A stretch of 38,556 bases of DNA from Malikia granosa. GTDB lineage: Bacteria; Pseudomonadota; Gammaproteobacteria; Burkholderiales; Burkholderiaceae_C. How positions within the stretch are numbered: position 1 is the stretch's first letter; each line of letters begins with the position of its first letter. Positions 14,764-20,830 of the stretch are shown piece after piece. The position numbers and the translations under genes are program-made. Under the pieces are notes generated by a model that was given only the letters and a program-made list of their open reading frames with translations, was not told the DNA's origin and made no database searches. The stretch lies in NCBI RefSeq assembly GCF_002980595.1, contig NZ_PVLQ01000088.1:1-38556 (forward strand). The letters are read 5' to 3'.

Positions 14764-14813
14764 TAGCCCGGCTATTTACTTTTTTGGATAGCCCGGCTAT
14801 ATTTCACTCCATG
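14764..14813 (+). promoter_or_regulatory. OL/PL-like promoter with two CI operators
   Basis: Two perfect copies of TAGCCCGGCTA (14764-14774 and 14789-14799) flank and overlap a strong promoter: TTTACT (14775-14780), 17-base spacer, TATATT (14798-14803). The block closely resembles the cI promoter, including the CCATG after the -10. It fires right into the small early genes. With the OR-like sites 4.1 kb away this recreates the lambda OL/OR arrangement and would allow looping. Confidence 0.75.
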
Positions 14814-15253
14814 CCGCAGCGAAAGCGAGCGGCAAGGGCCAACGGATCGACGTGCAGCCCGGCAGGCCCAGCGGCATGCAGCGGATCTTTCACAAGTCAC
14901 AGAACAGACGGGATTACTTGGGCGCAGTCGTGAGATGAGGCCCCGCTCCCACACACCGGCCAGCGGATGAAGGGCCGAAAACAGCCAAGCCATGAGCCCG
15001 GCACACACGTAGCGATCCTGCGCGTGCCGCATGGCGAGGCTGTCCTGCAAAGGACGCCAGTCGCACAGGAAGTTCGAAGAGCCTGTGGACGCCCAGGATG
15101 GCGGGTAATCCTGGGCACCAGGCCTGACAGGTCGCACCGGGTAGCCCAGTAGGCGTTGCAACACACGCCGAGGGGCGAAGGGCGAAACCGGCAGGCCGAA
15201 AACCCGAGCGCCTTGGATCAGGGGGCTGGGGTTTTCAACCAGAAAGAACTCGC
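14811..15253 (+). other. Untranslated leader of the PL-like transcript
   Basis: Together with the stretch from 14626 this is a gene-poor region of more than 600 bases. An ATG at 14811, seven bases past the -10, opens a 40-codon frame (to 14933) that I cannot recognise. It may be the degraded start of a second repressor or a leader peptide. The rest holds no convincing gene. It carries a perfect 9-base inverted repeat (GCCCAGGAT, 15091-15099, with ATCCTGGGC, 15108-15116). A role in antitermination, comparable to lambda nutL, is possible but no boxA is evident. Confidence 0.4.
15199..15235 (+). terminator. Hairpin with T run before the 15254 gene
   Basis: AAAACCC (15199-15205) pairs with GGGTTTT (15229-15235), with inner AGC/GCT and CC/GG pairs, giving an attenuator-like hairpin ending in four T. 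It is followed by TCAACCAG and the next gene start, the same arrangement as at 16036-16080. Confidence 0.5.
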
Positions 15254-15592
15254 ATGAGCATCACGTTCCCGATCCCCGTGACAGCGCGCGCCATGCTGCT
15301 GGGGCGGCCAGGCATTGCGCTGCTGGTGGATCTTCCGACCTTTGAGGATGAACTGTGGCTGCCGCTGCTGGCCGATGGCAAGCACGAGCGCGACAGCGAC
15401 CCGATCCTCGGCTACCTGCTGCTGCGTCGCTGTGTCACGCAGCGAGCGGGCCTAACCACCTACACAGTAGCGGCCATGCGTCCTCCGCATGATCCACCGC
15501 CCAATCCAGCAGCTTTTCGGACACTTTTTCAATGGCCTTCGCCGGAAGACTGCGCAGCGCTTGCGCAACGCGAGAGCGCTCTTCGGGGTTGA
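15254..15592 (+). CDS. Hypothetical early phage protein
   Basis: A 112-residue frame (ATALLGRP-like start: MSITFPIPVTARAMLLGRP, then PTFEDELWLPLLADGK). I do not recognise it. Support comes from its place after a leader hairpin shared with the gene at 16098. The last 158 bases overlap the convergent gene at 15435-15947, so the true protein may be shorter or decayed at its C-terminus. Confidence 0.4.
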   Translation: MSITFPIPVTARAMLLGRPGIALLVDLPTFEDELWLPLLADGKHERDSDPILGYLLLRRCVTQRAGLTTYTVAAMRPPHDPPPNPAAFRTLFQWPSPEDCAALAQRESALRG

Positions 15593-15947
15593 CGGATTCC
15601 AGCGCTTCGACCTTGGAGGCCAGCAGCTCGGCCCACTGAGCCGCATCGAAGCGCACCGTCACGACGCCCAGGATAGCCGTCAGACCACCGTCATCGGCCA
15701 GGAAGTCCAGGCCAGCCGGGGTGATGAGGTGCTCGTGCATATCGTAAAAGCCGTTGTCGCCGAGCATCTTTCGGCGACGAAATCCGCTGACGACCAGGCC
15801 GTGTCCATCCAGGTAGCGCGAGTTGATCAGTAGAGCCCGTTCATCAGCGGTGACGGCCTGCATGGCTGTCGTCAGGTTGTAAACCCCCTCTGGGTAGGCA
15901 GCAGCAAGGGTCTGCAGGATTTTCAGCTGCAGTTCACGGTCAAGCAT
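15435..15947 (-). CDS. Hypothetical phage protein with N-terminal winged helix
   Basis: A 170-residue protein. The start at MLDRELQLKILQTLAAAYPE has a good AAGGAAG ribosome site; the longer frame lacks one. The N-terminal half (LKILQTLAAAYPEGVYNL, then ALLINSRYLDGHGLVVSGF and LITPAGLDFLADDGG) looks like a winged helix with a MarR-like wing. The C-terminal half (SLPAKAIEKVSEKLLDWAVD) is helical. It runs against the surrounding early genes and so probably has its own promoter, like a lysogenically expressed accessory gene. Function is unknown; transcription control or superinfection exclusion are possibilities only. Confidence 0.65.
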   Translation of the reverse strand: MLDRELQLKILQTLAAAYPEGVYNLTTAMQAVTADERALLINSRYLDGHGLVVSGFRRRKMLGDNGFYDMHEHLITPAGLDFLADDGGLTAILGVVTVRFDAAQWAELLASKVEALESVNPEERSRVAQALRSLPAKAIEKVSEKLLDWAVDHAEDAWPLLCRWLGPLAA

Positions 15948-16020
15948 CAAACTTCCTTTCAGTTGTGACAAACCAAAGGATACAGCGCCCCCTTGGAAGC
16001 GCTTGAAAGATGGGTGACAG

Positions 16021-16074
16021 CCCGGAAAGACGGGCAAAACCCGAGCGTTTTCCAACGAGGGTGCTCGGGTTTTT
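16021..16074 (+). terminator. Tandem hairpins with T run before the 16098 gene
   Basis: A mini-hairpin CCCGGAAAGACGGG (16021-16034) is followed by AAAACCCGAGC (16036-16046) pairing perfectly with GCTCGGGTTTT (16063-16073) and a T run. It could end upstream transcription or act as an attenuator. The same mini-hairpin pattern recurs at about 16529. Confidence 0.6.
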
Positions 16075-16097
16075 CAACCAGTAGAGACCAGCACGAA

Positions 16098-16310
16098 ATG
16101 AATCGACTTCTTTATCAACTGGACGATGACGTGGTGATCACGGCATCCGGTGAGCGCGGACAGGTTATTGGCCGGGCCGAATACACCAACAGCTCCAACA
16201 ACTACCTGGTGCGCTACAAGTGCGCCGATGGTCGCGCCGTCGAACAGTGGTGGCAGGAGGATGCCTTGGAGCTGTGGCGACCGAAGGATGCCCTGGAGGG
16301 GCGCGCATGA
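16098..16310 (+). CDS. Small conserved-looking phage protein
   Basis: A 70-residue, strand-rich protein (LYQLDDDVVITASGERGQVI, then YLVRYKCADGRAVEQWW). The pattern suggests a small SH3-like barrel as in other short prophage proteins. ATG at 16098 follows the leader hairpin; its stop overlaps the next start as ATGA. Function is unknown. Confidence 0.65.
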   Translation: MNRLLYQLDDDVVITASGERGQVIGRAEYTNSSNNYLVRYKCADGRAVEQWWQEDALELWRPKDALEGRA

Positions 16311-16516
16311 GCACCCGCATCTACGTGGTCACCGACCAGGAATCCCAGGCCAAGCGCCTGATCCGCGCGTCCAGCCAGGCACAGGCTATCCGTCATGTGG
16401 CGCAATCGCGCTTCGATATCCAGGCCGCCAGCCAGGACGACCTGGTCAAGTTGCTGGCAGCCGGCCAGGCCGTGGAATCGGCCACGCAGGCCACCGAGCC
16501 CGAAACGGCCACCTGA
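16307..16516 (+). CDS. Small hypothetical phage protein
   Basis: A 69-residue protein (MSTRIYVVTDQESQAKRLIR) with a GGAGGGG ribosome site and an ATGA overlap with the gene before it. The helix-strand pattern resembles small early phage proteins; no function can be given. Confidence 0.65.
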   Translation: MSTRIYVVTDQESQAKRLIRASSQAQAIRHVAQSRFDIQAASQDDLVKLLAAGQAVESATQATEPETAT

Positions 16517-16740
16517 CCAGCCCAGACACCCCGGAGAGACGGGGACCACCCAGGAAATGCCCTGGCGCCGACCGGCTGGATGGGCCAGCAGGCGGAGATA
16601 TGTGTTCCGCCAGGGCGTTTCCCGGGTGGTGCATCCACCACCGATCCAACCTCCCTGCCCTGTCGCCACGACGGGGATTTGCCCGCCAGCTGCCACGACG
16701 CACTGGCGGGCTTTTTTTCTACCCACCCCAGGAGTCACCC
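16517..16740 (+). ncRNA. Structured intergenic element, possible small RNA or leader
   Basis: The 224 bases between coupled gene pairs hold four hairpins in a row. These are CCCGGAGAGACGGGG (about 16529-16543), a 15-base-pair stem with one wobble joining 16553-16567 to 16608-16622, a GGTGG/CCACC hairpin near 16625-16639, and a terminator at 16681-16718. The density of pairing with no open frame suggests a structured RNA. Confidence 0.4.
16681..16718 (+). terminator. Strong rho-independent terminator
   Basis: GCCCGCCAG (16681-16689) pairs perfectly with CTGGCGGGC (16703-16711), followed by seven T. It lies 22 bases ahead of the next start codon, so it either ends the upstream unit or is an attenuator needing antitermination. 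Confidence 0.8.
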
Positions 16741-16947
16741 ATGAATGTCACGCCTGCCCGCAGCTACCGCTGCACCTACCACCCACGGGACGCCTACGGT
16801 GGCACCCAGCTGTCCGAATCCGGCGTGCTACCCGTCATCCAAGTCAAAGCCGGCAGCGCCGAGCACGCGCTGCGTTCCGCCGCAGCAATCACTGGCTGCG
16901 CGATCGAGTCGGTCGAGCGCGTGGAAGACGCGGAGGTTGCAGCGTGA
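16741..16947 (+). CDS. Small hypothetical phage protein
   Basis: A 68-residue protein (MNVTPARSYRCTYHPRDAYG, then AEHALRSAAAITGCAIESVE) with an AGGAG ribosome site. Its stop overlaps a GTG start of the next gene. No function recognised. Confidence 0.6.
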   Translation: MNVTPARSYRCTYHPRDAYGGTQLSESGVLPVIQVKAGSAEHALRSAAAITGCAIESVERVEDAEVAA

Positions 16948-17096
16948 ATCGTGGCCTGCTGCGCAGCGCACGCCGCCTGCAGTCGATCGCATCCGCCTTG
17001 ACCGGCTATACCGCCTTCCTGGTCGTGCTGGTGTCGGCAGGCATCGGCATCGCGCTTGTCCTGGCACCGCACATCCCCCAGGTATCCCAGCCATGA
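16944..17096 (+). CDS. Fifty-residue membrane protein
   Basis: A GTG start overlapping the previous stop opens a 50-residue frame with one hydrophobic segment (YTAFLVVLVSAGIGIALVLA) after a basic N-terminus. It ends with an ATGA overlap into the next gene. The coupling on both sides supports translation. It could be a small inner-membrane or holin-like accessory protein. Confidence 0.55.
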   Translation: MNRGLLRSARRLQSIASALTGYTAFLVVLVSAGIGIALVLAPHIPQVSQP

Positions 17097-17962
17097 ACAG
17101 CCTACCCGTGCCGCCGGCGACCCTGCGCGCCTTGGCCGCCCTGGCCCTGCTGCTGGGGCTGGCTTGCGCGGTGGTCAACGGCTGGTTCTTTGCCTTGGGC
17201 CTTGACCGTCTGGAACCAGACGCCACGGTGCGCGCGCCGCTGCTGCTGGCCGGCTGGTTGATGGTTGCGACCGAACATGTCGCGGTCGGACTGGCCGCGC
17301 TGCTGCCGGTGGCGGCCTTCGCTGGCCTGCGCCGCCGGCTGATGTGGCTTGGCCTGGCCCTGCTGGCGTTCGAGTGCATGTCAATGTTCGCTGCACAGCG
17401 CGCGCTCGAGCACAGCAGCGTGATGGCGACGTCTGCACAGACCTCGCACGCTGCCGGCCTGCGCGCTGCGATCGACAGCCAGCGCGCCACGCTCGAGCAG
17501 TTGCGCAGCAACGGCGCGCGCCAATCCGAATCGACCAACGGCTGGCGTCAACACCTGGGCGCCGCCGCGCTGCGCGATTCGCTGGCTGGCCAGCAGCGGC
17601 TGCAGGCGCTTGAATCCGAGCTGGCCACGCTGAACAGCGGCATCCGCCCGACGCTGACCGGCGTGCTGGGCGAGTCCGGCGCCACCGCGCTGGCTGCTGC
17701 ACGTTCGCTGCTGATCGGCGTCATGGGCCTGGTGCTGATGAGCGCGGCGGGGCAGCTGTGGGCAGCAGGTCGCACTGGCCCGACACCGGCAGAGGCGATC
17801 AGCCAGCACCCAGGCAGCAGCCCGTCAACACCCACGCCGCAGACGGCGGAACGGCCCGCAAAGCGCCCTGGCGTCGACCAGGCAAGCAGCCAGATTCCGC
17901 CGAAGCGCCCCCCGGCACTGCGCGCCAAGGCGCGTGACAGGCCGGAGCACGAAACGCCATGA
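17093..17962 (+). CDS. Phage membrane protein with central coiled-coil
   Basis: A 289-residue protein. Three hydrophobic segments lie in the first 110 residues (LRALAALALLLGLACAVV, LLLAGWLMVATEHVAVGL, LMWLGLALLAFECMSMF). A helical stretch with Gln/Arg/Leu heptad-like spacing follows (about 130-200), then a fourth membrane segment (SLLIGVMGLVLMSAAGQLW) and a Pro-rich basic tail. It is coupled to the 50-residue membrane protein, suggesting a joint envelope function. It is not a family I can name. A holin or exclusion role is conceivable, but nothing in the sequence decides it. Confidence 0.6.
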   Translation: MNSLPVPPATLRALAALALLLGLACAVVNGWFFALGLDRLEPDATVRAPLLLAGWLMVATEHVAVGLAALLPVAAFAGLRRRLMWLGLALLAFECMSMFAAQRALEHSSVMATSAQTSHAAGLRAAIDSQRATLEQLRSNGARQSESTNGWRQHLGAAALRDSLAGQQRLQALESELATLNSGIRPTLTGVLGESGATALAAARSLLIGVMGLVLMSAAGQLWAAGRTGPTPAEAISQHPGSSPSTPTPQTAERPAKRPGVDQASSQIPPKRPPALRAKARDRPEHETP

Positions 17963-18009
17963 CACCCCATATCAACACGCTCAGCGACTGGGCTGCGGCC
18001 CGAGTCTAG
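17959..18009 (+). CDS. Sixteen-codon frame, possible gene stump
   Basis: ATGA overlap with the membrane-protein stop opens MTPHINTLSDWAAARV and then a stop. It reads like the first residues of a longer phage protein cut short. The 65 bases after it hold no gene. Confidence 0.25.
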   Translation: MTPHINTLSDWAAARV

Positions 18010-18074
18010 CTCCCTACAACATTTCACCAGTCCGCCCCAGCGCGGGCATTTTCACGGCTGCGCGCCACCTCGCC

Positions 18075-18686
18075 ATGACAGAACCCCAACCGAAATCCCA
18101 CCTCATCATCGGCCTGATCGGCCAGGCCGGCAGCGGAAAAGACTCCGCAGCCCTGCTGTTGCTGCAGCACTGGAAGCTCGCTGGCCATGTGGCGTTCGTC
18201 ACGTCGTTTGCCGACCCGATACGCGCCATGTGCCGCGAGTTCCTGCTGCATGCCGGCGTCCAGCATCCAGACCGCTACTTGTTCGACCGCGAGCTGAAGG
18301 AGACCCTCATCCCCGAGATTGGTGTGAGCTACCGTCACCTGGCGCAGACGCTGGGCACAGAGTGGGGTCAGCAGTGCATCGGTCGCGATGCATGGATACG
18401 CGCGCTGGACTATCGGATGAAGACTCACTGCAATCACGGGGGGACGCATTTCGTCGTGCCCGACGTGCGGTTCACGTTCGAGGCCGACTGGCTGTGCAGC
18501 CAGGGCGGCGTGATCTGGCGCATCGAGCGCCCGGGGGTGGTGCCGGTACGCGCGCATGTCAGCGAGTCGGAGTCAACACATATCAGCAGCCATCGCGTGA
18601 TCCTGAACGACGGCACGCTAACCGACCTGGCGCAGACGGTGGGTTTCGAGCTGACCCGGCTCAAGCACGAACGGGGGCTGGCATGA
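18075..18686 (+). CDS. Deoxynucleotide monophosphate kinase
   Basis: A 203-residue P-loop kinase that phosphorylates dNMPs to feed phage DNA synthesis. Walker A is GQAGSGKDSA (16-25). Family motifs follow: SFADPIRAMCREFL, LAQTLGTEWGQ with CIGRDAWIRAL, and VVPDVRFTFEADWL. This matches the phage dNMP kinase group related to T4 gene 1 product. ATG at 18075 was chosen because it begins the conserved domain; the ribosome site is weak and a longer frame upstream has no support. Its stop overlaps the next start as ATGA. Confidence 0.78.
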   Translation: MTEPQPKSHLIIGLIGQAGSGKDSAALLLLQHWKLAGHVAFVTSFADPIRAMCREFLLHAGVQHPDRYLFDRELKETLIPEIGVSYRHLAQTLGTEWGQQCIGRDAWIRALDYRMKTHCNHGGTHFVVPDVRFTFEADWLCSQGGVIWRIERPGVVPVRAHVSESESTHISSHRVILNDGTLTDLAQTVGFELTRLKHERGLA

Positions 18687-19216
18687 GCAGCTCTGCCACC
18701 CAGCTGACGCTGCGGCAGCGCATCGAGACTACCTTGTTGCTGCACCCTGGCCGTGGCGTAGCGCTGACGCGGCTGTATGAGCTGCTGCCAGGCGCTGCCA
18801 CTACACAGGTGCGACAGCGTCTAAAAGACCTGACGAAAGCTGGCCGGGTGATCCGCCACGGCACCATCCGCTACCCAACCTACCAGCTGGTGCGCGCGGG
18901 CGACCCGCTGCACCGACCAGCTGCCGCATCGGTTGCGCCGGCGCATTCGCAGCACGGCCAGCCGAAAGACCAGACCGCCGCCAGGCCGTCCAGCATGACC
19001 TGGCCGGACGCGGTGCAGGTGCAGCACCTATTGACCAGCGTTCGAAGCGTTCCGTTCAGCGGCATCGACTGGGCCGCAGCCATGTCGCGTCCTGGGTGCC
19101 AGGACCATCTGCTGGTGCCATCGAGGCGCGGTGACGTGCGGGTGCAGCACCGCGGGCCAATGGGCATTTGCGGGGCGCGCAAGCACCAGAATCAAACCGA
19201 GCGAGGCCAACCATGA
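18683..19216 (+). CDS. Predicted helix-turn-helix phage protein
   Basis: A 177-residue protein. The first 75 residues (TLRQRIETTLLLHPGRGVAL, VRQRLKDLTKAGRVIRH, TIRYPTYQLV) form a winged helix with a clear wing. A Pro/Ala/Gln linker and a C-terminal segment without recognised motifs follow. It is coupled by ATGA to the kinase gene upstream and to a ten-codon frame downstream. It is probably a DNA-binding early factor of unknown target. Confidence 0.6.
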   Translation: MSSSATQLTLRQRIETTLLLHPGRGVALTRLYELLPGAATTQVRQRLKDLTKAGRVIRHGTIRYPTYQLVRAGDPLHRPAAASVAPAHSQHGQPKDQTAARPSSMTWPDAVQVQHLLTSVRSVPFSGIDWAAAMSRPGCQDHLLVPSRRGDVRVQHRGPMGICGARKHQNQTERGQP

Positions 19217-19245
19217 ACCTGATTTTCAAGAGGCAAGCAATATGA
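19213..19245 (+). CDS. Ten-codon relay frame before the PrtN-like gene
   Basis: MNLIFKRQAI starts in an ATGA overlap with the upstream stop and ends in a TGA overlapping the PrtN-like ATG. It also contains that gene's ribosome site (AGAGG). It may pass ribosomes from one gene to the next. Confidence 0.3.
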   Translation: MNLIFKRQAI

Positions 19246-19526
19246 ACACCGCATTCCTGCTGATGGCCCAGTACGATGGCAAGGCGATCATTCCAATTAA
19301 AGATGTGTGCCGAGACTATTTCGCTCCGCTAACAGTCGAAAACTTGAAGCTCAAGATCGCCACCGGAGAAATCCGGCTACCGCTGGTGCGAATGGAAAAA
19401 TCCCAAAAGACAGCGCGTGGCGTGCACCTGCAGGACCTGGCCGAATTCCTGGATGCCCGGCGCGCGGATGCCATCAAAGAGGCTCGGCAGTTGCAGGCAA
19501 CCGGGAGCAGCCTGCGAGCCACCTGA
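19242..19526 (+). CDS. PrtN-like (pyocin activator family) protein, possible excisionase
   Basis: A 94-residue protein matching the PrtN family: MNTAFLLMAQYDGKAIIPIK, VCRDYFAPLTVENLKLKIA, GEIRLPLVRMEKSQK and GVHLQDLAEFLDARR. In Pseudomonas PrtN activates pyocin genes. In prophages, close relatives sit beside integrases, where a compact winged-helix protein could act as a recombination directionality factor. Here it ends six bases from the convergent integrase stop, which favours an excision role. The start has an AGAGG ribosome site. Confidence 0.75.
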   Translation: MNTAFLLMAQYDGKAIIPIKDVCRDYFAPLTVENLKLKIATGEIRLPLVRMEKSQKTARGVHLQDLAEFLDARRADAIKEARQLQATGSSLRAT

Positions 19527-19532
19527 CAGCCT

Positions 19533-20639
19533 TTACTGCGGCTTGCCTGTTAGCGGCTGACAGCGTTCCAGCCACTTCCAGCCGGCGTACTTGTCGCCGG
19601 TCTGCTCCAGGTGCGAGTAGCGCTTGAGCGAACTCCAGGTGCGATGTCCCGACACCGATGCAGCCTGAGGAATGGTGAATCCCATCTCGAAAAGACGGCT
19701 GATGGCTTCATGACGCAGGTCGTGGAAATGCAGGTCCTCGATACCCAGGATGTCACAGGCGCGCGTGAAGGACGTGCTGACGCTTTTGCTGTTGACGGGG
19801 AATATAGGGCCCTTCGCCCCCGGCTTCATCCGCCGCCTGACCAGCGACAGCGCATGGTCGGGCAGCACGACGCGCACATCGTTGCCCACCTTCTCCCCAG
19901 GGTGCTTCATGTCACGCACCAACACCTGTCCCAGCTTGTCGTTGAAGTCCTCCCAGGTGATCTCGGTGATCTCCTCCTGTCTGCGCGAAGAGAACAGCGC
20001 AAACAGGATCAGATCCACCATCGGTAGCGGGCGCTTTCCCGGCGAGCGTGCGCGCCGATACTCGTAGTCGGTGAAGTAGTCCAGCAGGCGCTCCAGTTCG
20101 TCCAGTGTCGGGCGCCTGGTTCGCTGCTTTGACTTTCCGATCAGGCCCATGCGCTCGGCGGCCACCCTGGCCTCCTGCATGACGGATGACTCGATCGGGT
20201 ATCGCCACACTGGCTTGGCCAGTGTCACCACGGCTGAAAGGTGGGCCAGGTAGTTATGCCTGGTCGATGGCTTGCTGTTGAGCGCCTGCAGCCACTGCAC
20301 CACGGCTGCGCTGTCAACCTGCGAGCACTTGAGCTGGGCGAATTCTGTTTTCTGGATGGTTTGCAGGACCTGGGTCTTGGTGCGGCCGTAGTCACGCTCG
20401 GCCTCCTCGATGTACCGACCGATTAGCTTGTCGATGGTCGGATCTTCGCCCTTGAGCTTTTCCATGGCTCCTGGCACAGCAAGCTCGGTCTCGCGCTTCT
20501 TGATCCAGGCTTGCGCTGCCTGCTGGCGATCGAAGGTTTGTGTCTCGGCGTGGACGACTGCGCCGCCCTGCTTGATGCGAACCCTGGCAAGGTAGCCGGT
20601 CGTTCCATCCTTGCGCTTGCGTGGTGTAATGGTGCCCAT
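19533..20639 (-). CDS. Tyrosine-family integrase of the dusA-inserting type
   Basis: A 368-residue site-specific recombinase. Residues 1-60 form an arm-binding-like region, 65-145 a SAM-like core-binding domain, and 175-345 the catalytic domain with Arg219/220 (FSSRRQEEI), His306-x-x-Arg309 (HDLRHEA), His332 (SGHRTW) and the nucleophile Tyr341 (KRYSH). ATG at 20639 has an AGGGAG ribosome site and gives the usual MGTI-x-x-R-x-R-K-DG start; a longer frame upstream is unsupported. It lies 123 bases from dusA and points away from it. This is the layout of prophages and islands that integrate in the 5' end of dusA. Confidence 0.93.
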   Translation of the reverse strand: MGTITPRKRKDGTTGYLARVRIKQGGAVVHAETQTFDRQQAAQAWIKKRETELAVPGAMEKLKGEDPTIDKLIGRYIEEAERDYGRTKTQVLQTIQKTEFAQLKCSQVDSAAVVQWLQALNSKPSTRHNYLAHLSAVVTLAKPVWRYPIESSVMQEARVAAERMGLIGKSKQRTRRPTLDELERLLDYFTDYEYRRARSPGKRPLPMVDLILFALFSSRRQEEITEITWEDFNDKLGQVLVRDMKHPGEKVGNDVRVVLPDHALSLVRRRMKPGAKGPIFPVNSKSVSTSFTRACDILGIEDLHFHDLRHEAISRLFEMGFTIPQAASVSGHRTWSSLKRYSHLEQTGDKYAGWKWLERCQPLTGKPQ

Positions 20640-20830
20640 GCCCGGCTCCCTGGTGGTACATGAAATTTTTGTGGCTCTAAATGTACCACTCACGTACCAA
20701 AAACTAGGCAAAATCAGCCAAAACCAAGCTCAACCAGGCAGCCCAAGAGATCAAGTAAAGCCATGAATTTAGAACAGAAATCAGACTTTTCAAGGGGTTG
20801 GCGTATGAGTGTCGCGCCGATGCTCGATTG
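20640..20830. other. Prophage-host junction (attachment region) at the dusA 5' end
   Basis: The region holds an inverted repeat GTGGTACAT (20653-20661) with ATGTACCAC (20681-20689) and a further GTACCA (20694-20699). These could be integrase arm sites or the integrase promoter operator. The dusA frame continues upstream of its conserved SVAPMLDW start through about 15 unusual residues, suggesting that the element supplies a new start. The core crossover is expected near 20800-20830. The partner site is not in the window. Confidence 0.5.
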
